Positions 17,950 to 20,409 of a stretch of 20,409 nucleotides of DNA are shown in pieces. Position 1 is the stretch's first letter. Each line of letters starts with the position of its first letter. Both the position numbers and the translations under genes were made by a program. The DNA is from Haplomitrium mnioides (Eukaryota > Marchantiophyta > Haplomitriopsida > Calobryales), in the NCBI GenBank assembly GCA_049999725.1, contig JBNGIS010020265.1:1-20409 (forward strand), written 5' to 3'. The notes below the pieces were generated by a model. It was not told where the DNA came from. It did not search any database and saw nothing but the letters and a program-made list of their open reading frames with translations.

Positions 17950-19310
17950 CTCCCTCTCAAGCTCAAGCCAATGTCAAGCACTCCCATAATAGTTCGAAAC
18001 TTATGTAGCTTCTTTGCACCTATTGACTTTGTAAAAATATCAGTTATTTGCTCGTCTGTATTCACATACACCAAATCAATCTCACCTTCAAGTACCTTCT
18101 CTCGTATGTAATGGTAATGAACTTCAATGTGTTTTGTCTTTGCATGAAACACCAGATTGTTTGCGAGTTGTATACTACTTATGTTGTCATAATACAAAGT
18201 CACATGCTCTTGCAGATCATGTCCTAAATCAGACAATAGCTTGCGTAGCCAAGCTATTTCACATGCAGCCATTGCTGCTCTTCTATACTTTGCCTCTGTG
18301 CTTGACAAAGCAATTGTAGGTTGCTTCTTACTACTCCAACTCACTACATCACCTCCAATACTGAAAACATAACCACTTGTAGATCTTCTGTCATATGTAT
18401 ATCCAACCCAATCTGCATCAGTATATCCAAAAAGTTTTACTTCAACTCCGTATGCATAAAATAAACCATAATTCAATGTGCTTTTTGAGTAACGTAATGC
18501 TCTCCTTGCCACATCTAAATATGGCTTTCTTGACACCTGCATAAACTGACTAAGTACTCCCACATCATGAGACATATTAGGTCTTGTCATGGTGGCATAA
18601 ATCAAACTTCCAACCATTTTTCGATACATAGTTGGATCTTCCAATTCATCTCCCAAATCAACTCTTAACTTTGCATTTTGTTCAAGTGGAGTAGAAATAG
18701 GCTTACATGTTGTCATATTGTATTTCTGTAACATGCCCAGAATATACTTTCGTTGAAGTAACCAAATACCTTGTTGTGATCTTATTACTTCTATACCCAA
18801 GAAGTATATAAGTTCTCCCAAGTCTTTCATATCAAATTCCGCTCCAAGCCTCTTATTAACATTTTCAATCTGCAGCTTATCATCACTTATAATAATTAGA
18901 TCATCAACATATATCACTATGATGACCAAACCTGTATTCGTTTTCTGCACATACATAGAGTAATCTGCCTCGCTGATGACAAATCCAATACTTTGTAAGA
19001 ACTTGCGTATTCAGTCTGTCCATGCTCTGGGTGTTTGCTTTAATCCGTATAAAGCTTTCTTCAACTTACACACATAATTTGGAAATTTATGGTATACATA
19101 TCCTTATGGCTACTCCATATACACTTCTTCATGCAACTCTCCATTCAAAAAAGCATTCTTTACATCCATCTGATGTAAATCCCATCTCTTAGCAGCATCC
19201 ATAGCAATCACAACTCTTACAGTCGCCATCTTTGCAACAAGACTAAATGTTTCATCAAAATCTATCCCATACGTCTGAGCATATTCTTTGGCTACTAGTC
19301 TGGTCTTTGT
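17910..19310 (-). pseudogene. Copia 2 reverse transcriptase and RNase H
   Basis: In one frame of the - strand: [53 protein letters not shown], the catalytic IYVDDLIII (YVDD at residues 16-19 of the open part starting 18956), DLGELIYFLGIEV, then RNase H landmarks TDADWVGYTYDRRSTSGYVF, WSSKKQPTIALSSTEAKY, KHIEVHYHYIREKV and DIFTKSIG. Stops are TAG at 19110-19112, TAA at 19104-19106 and TGA at 19011-19013, all upstream of YVDD. The second Glu of the common STEAEY box is Lys here. The 348-codon open part from 18956 is uninterrupted and ends inside the LTR at 17910. Confidence 0.88.
17950..17958 (-). other. Polypurine tract of copia element 2
   Basis: GAGAGGGAG on the - strand, directly before the LTR start. 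It is also read as pol codons (Leu-Arg-Gly-Ser). Confidence 0.8.
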
Positions 19311-20409
19311 ACTTGCTTATCGAACCATCTACATTATGCTTTACTTTGTAAACCCACTTACAGCCAATCGCTTTCTTTCCATCAAGTAGTGGTGTTAGCT
19401 TCCAAGTCTCATTCTCATCAAGTGCATTCACTTCTTCATCCATAGCTAACTCCCATTTAGGTATGCCAATTGCATCCTCAAAACAAGTGGGTTCTACATC
19501 CTGTATAACTTTCATCATATATGCATAATGACGTGCAAAAAAACTATCATTACTCAACCTCCTTACTGGATACTTTATACGTGTAGATCTACGTACCTCA
19601 TCCTGCATTCTTTGCACACCACGTGTTTGCAAAGTGGGTATATCAACCTCTTCACCATCACTTGAGTGACTTGTATCCATCTGCTGATCCACCTTTTCCT
19701 TTCCCTTTGCTGAACTTATCTTACTTTCAGCACTTCCAATCGATACATTTGGTGAACCTGAACTCAATCTTCCTGACCACGGATTAACACTCTTAGACAG
19801 AGTGTTTGAAATTTCTCCTAGTCTACTCAACAGTTGTGATTGTAATTCCTGATTTGCTGATTTTTCCTGCACTTCTTCTTCCTCCATATGAGTATTCACA
19901 ACTTTTTCTACACCATACCAACTACTCAACTCATCAAATACAACATCTCTACTTACCCTGATTTTGTGTATTACAGGGTTGTAACATCGGTATCCTTTTT
20001 TCTCTAAAGAATACCCAATGAAAATACACTTCTCAGCTTTAGGATCTAGCTTAGTCCTTAGCTCATCTGGTATATGTACATATGCAATACATCCAAATAC
20101 TTTCAAGTGAGATACATCACTTTTGATACCTGTAAATCTTTCTTCTGGAGTAATATCATGTATTTCTGCCGTAGGAGTCATATTCATGATATATAGAGTT
20201 GTATGTACAACCTCTGCCCAATAGTATTTTGGCATATTCTTCTTATTAATCAAGGCACGAGCAATTTCTGCTATATGCCTATTCTTTCTCTCTACTACTC
20301 CATTTTGTTGTGGAGTATATTTGCATGTGAATTGCCTCTTCACACCATGATCTACCAAAAATCTGCTAAACTCTTGTGAAAAATACTCACCTCCACCATT
20401 TGACTGTAG
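19255..20409 (-). pseudogene. Copia 2 integrase and start of RT, 5' end cut by window
   Basis: The frame is open to the window edge. It starts with SNGGGEYFSQEFSRFL, where the second catalytic Asp of the DD35E triad (normally SDGGGEY) is Asn. The catalytic Glu is present in QQNGVVERKNRHIAE. HLKVFGCIAYVHI, KCIFIGYSLEKKGYRCY and a Ser/Glu-rich linker follow, then the RT entry RRSTRIKYPVRRL and KKAIGCKWVYKVK. After KYK an extra base near 19308 shifts the frame and the ORF ends at 19255; the true RT frame continues from about 19310 downward. No start codon exists in the window. Confidence 0.88.

Larger units (their letters stand above)
17730..20409 (-). mobile_element. Ty1/copia retrotransposon 2, partial (runs off window)
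   Basis: The 3' part of a copia element on the - strand: integrase from its second catalytic position, RT, RNase H, PPT (17950-17958) and 3' LTR. It is related to element 1 in protein sequence, LTR start (TGTTGAAATAYC), PPT setting and LTR length (about 220 bp), but clearly diverged at DNA level, so it is a sister family. A frameshift and three stops disable it. The 5' LTR, gag and protease lie beyond 20409. Confidence 0.85.

Overview
The window looks like repeat-dense intergenic DNA of a land plant, most likely a gymnosperm. The evidence is Ty1/copia elements with a plant Met-tRNA primer site (TGGTATCAGAGC), Ty3/gypsy remnants, a LINE fragment, CT microsatellites at scaffold gaps, and no recognisable host gene. 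The gymnosperm (possibly yew-like) assignment rests on remembered resemblance of the retroelement proteins and is weak. Every coding region seen is transposon-derived and broken.

Layout. 1-1777: ORF1 and the 3' tail of a LINE with no ORF2, on the + strand. 1791-2375: a 41-bp minisatellite split by a CT microsatellite and a gap. 2384-2891: a small unit with 116/126-bp terminal direct repeats around an LTR-like promoter module. 2897-5289 and 11365 to about 12300 (- strand): two halves of one degenerate Ty3/gypsy-like element. Read 5' to 3' it carries Gag with a CCHC knuckle, a retropepsin-like domain, a cytosine-5 DNA methyltransferase (C5-MTase) domain and an integrase C-terminus. Reverse transcriptase, RNase H and the integrase core are missing. 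5290-11364: a complete but dead copia element on the - strand, inserted in the gypsy gag. It has two LTRs, PBS, PPT and a 5-bp target duplication with one mismatch. 12011-13446: unassigned. 13447-17098: two related copia-leader-like sequences in inverted orientation, with a second LTR-like promoter module (14431-14733) between them. 17730-20409: a second, related copia element on the - strand, cut by the window end.

How the parts relate. The copia element interrupts the MTase element within one coding frame, so the MTase element is older. Several premature stops are CAG to TAG or CGA to TGA changes, as expected from deamination of methylated cytosines in silenced plant transposons. There is some irony in this, because the older element itself carried a cytosine methyltransferase domain. 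The MTase-bearing element is the most interesting object here. Four 100-N gaps, and one 10-N gap flanked by a 47-bp exact duplication, are assembly features.
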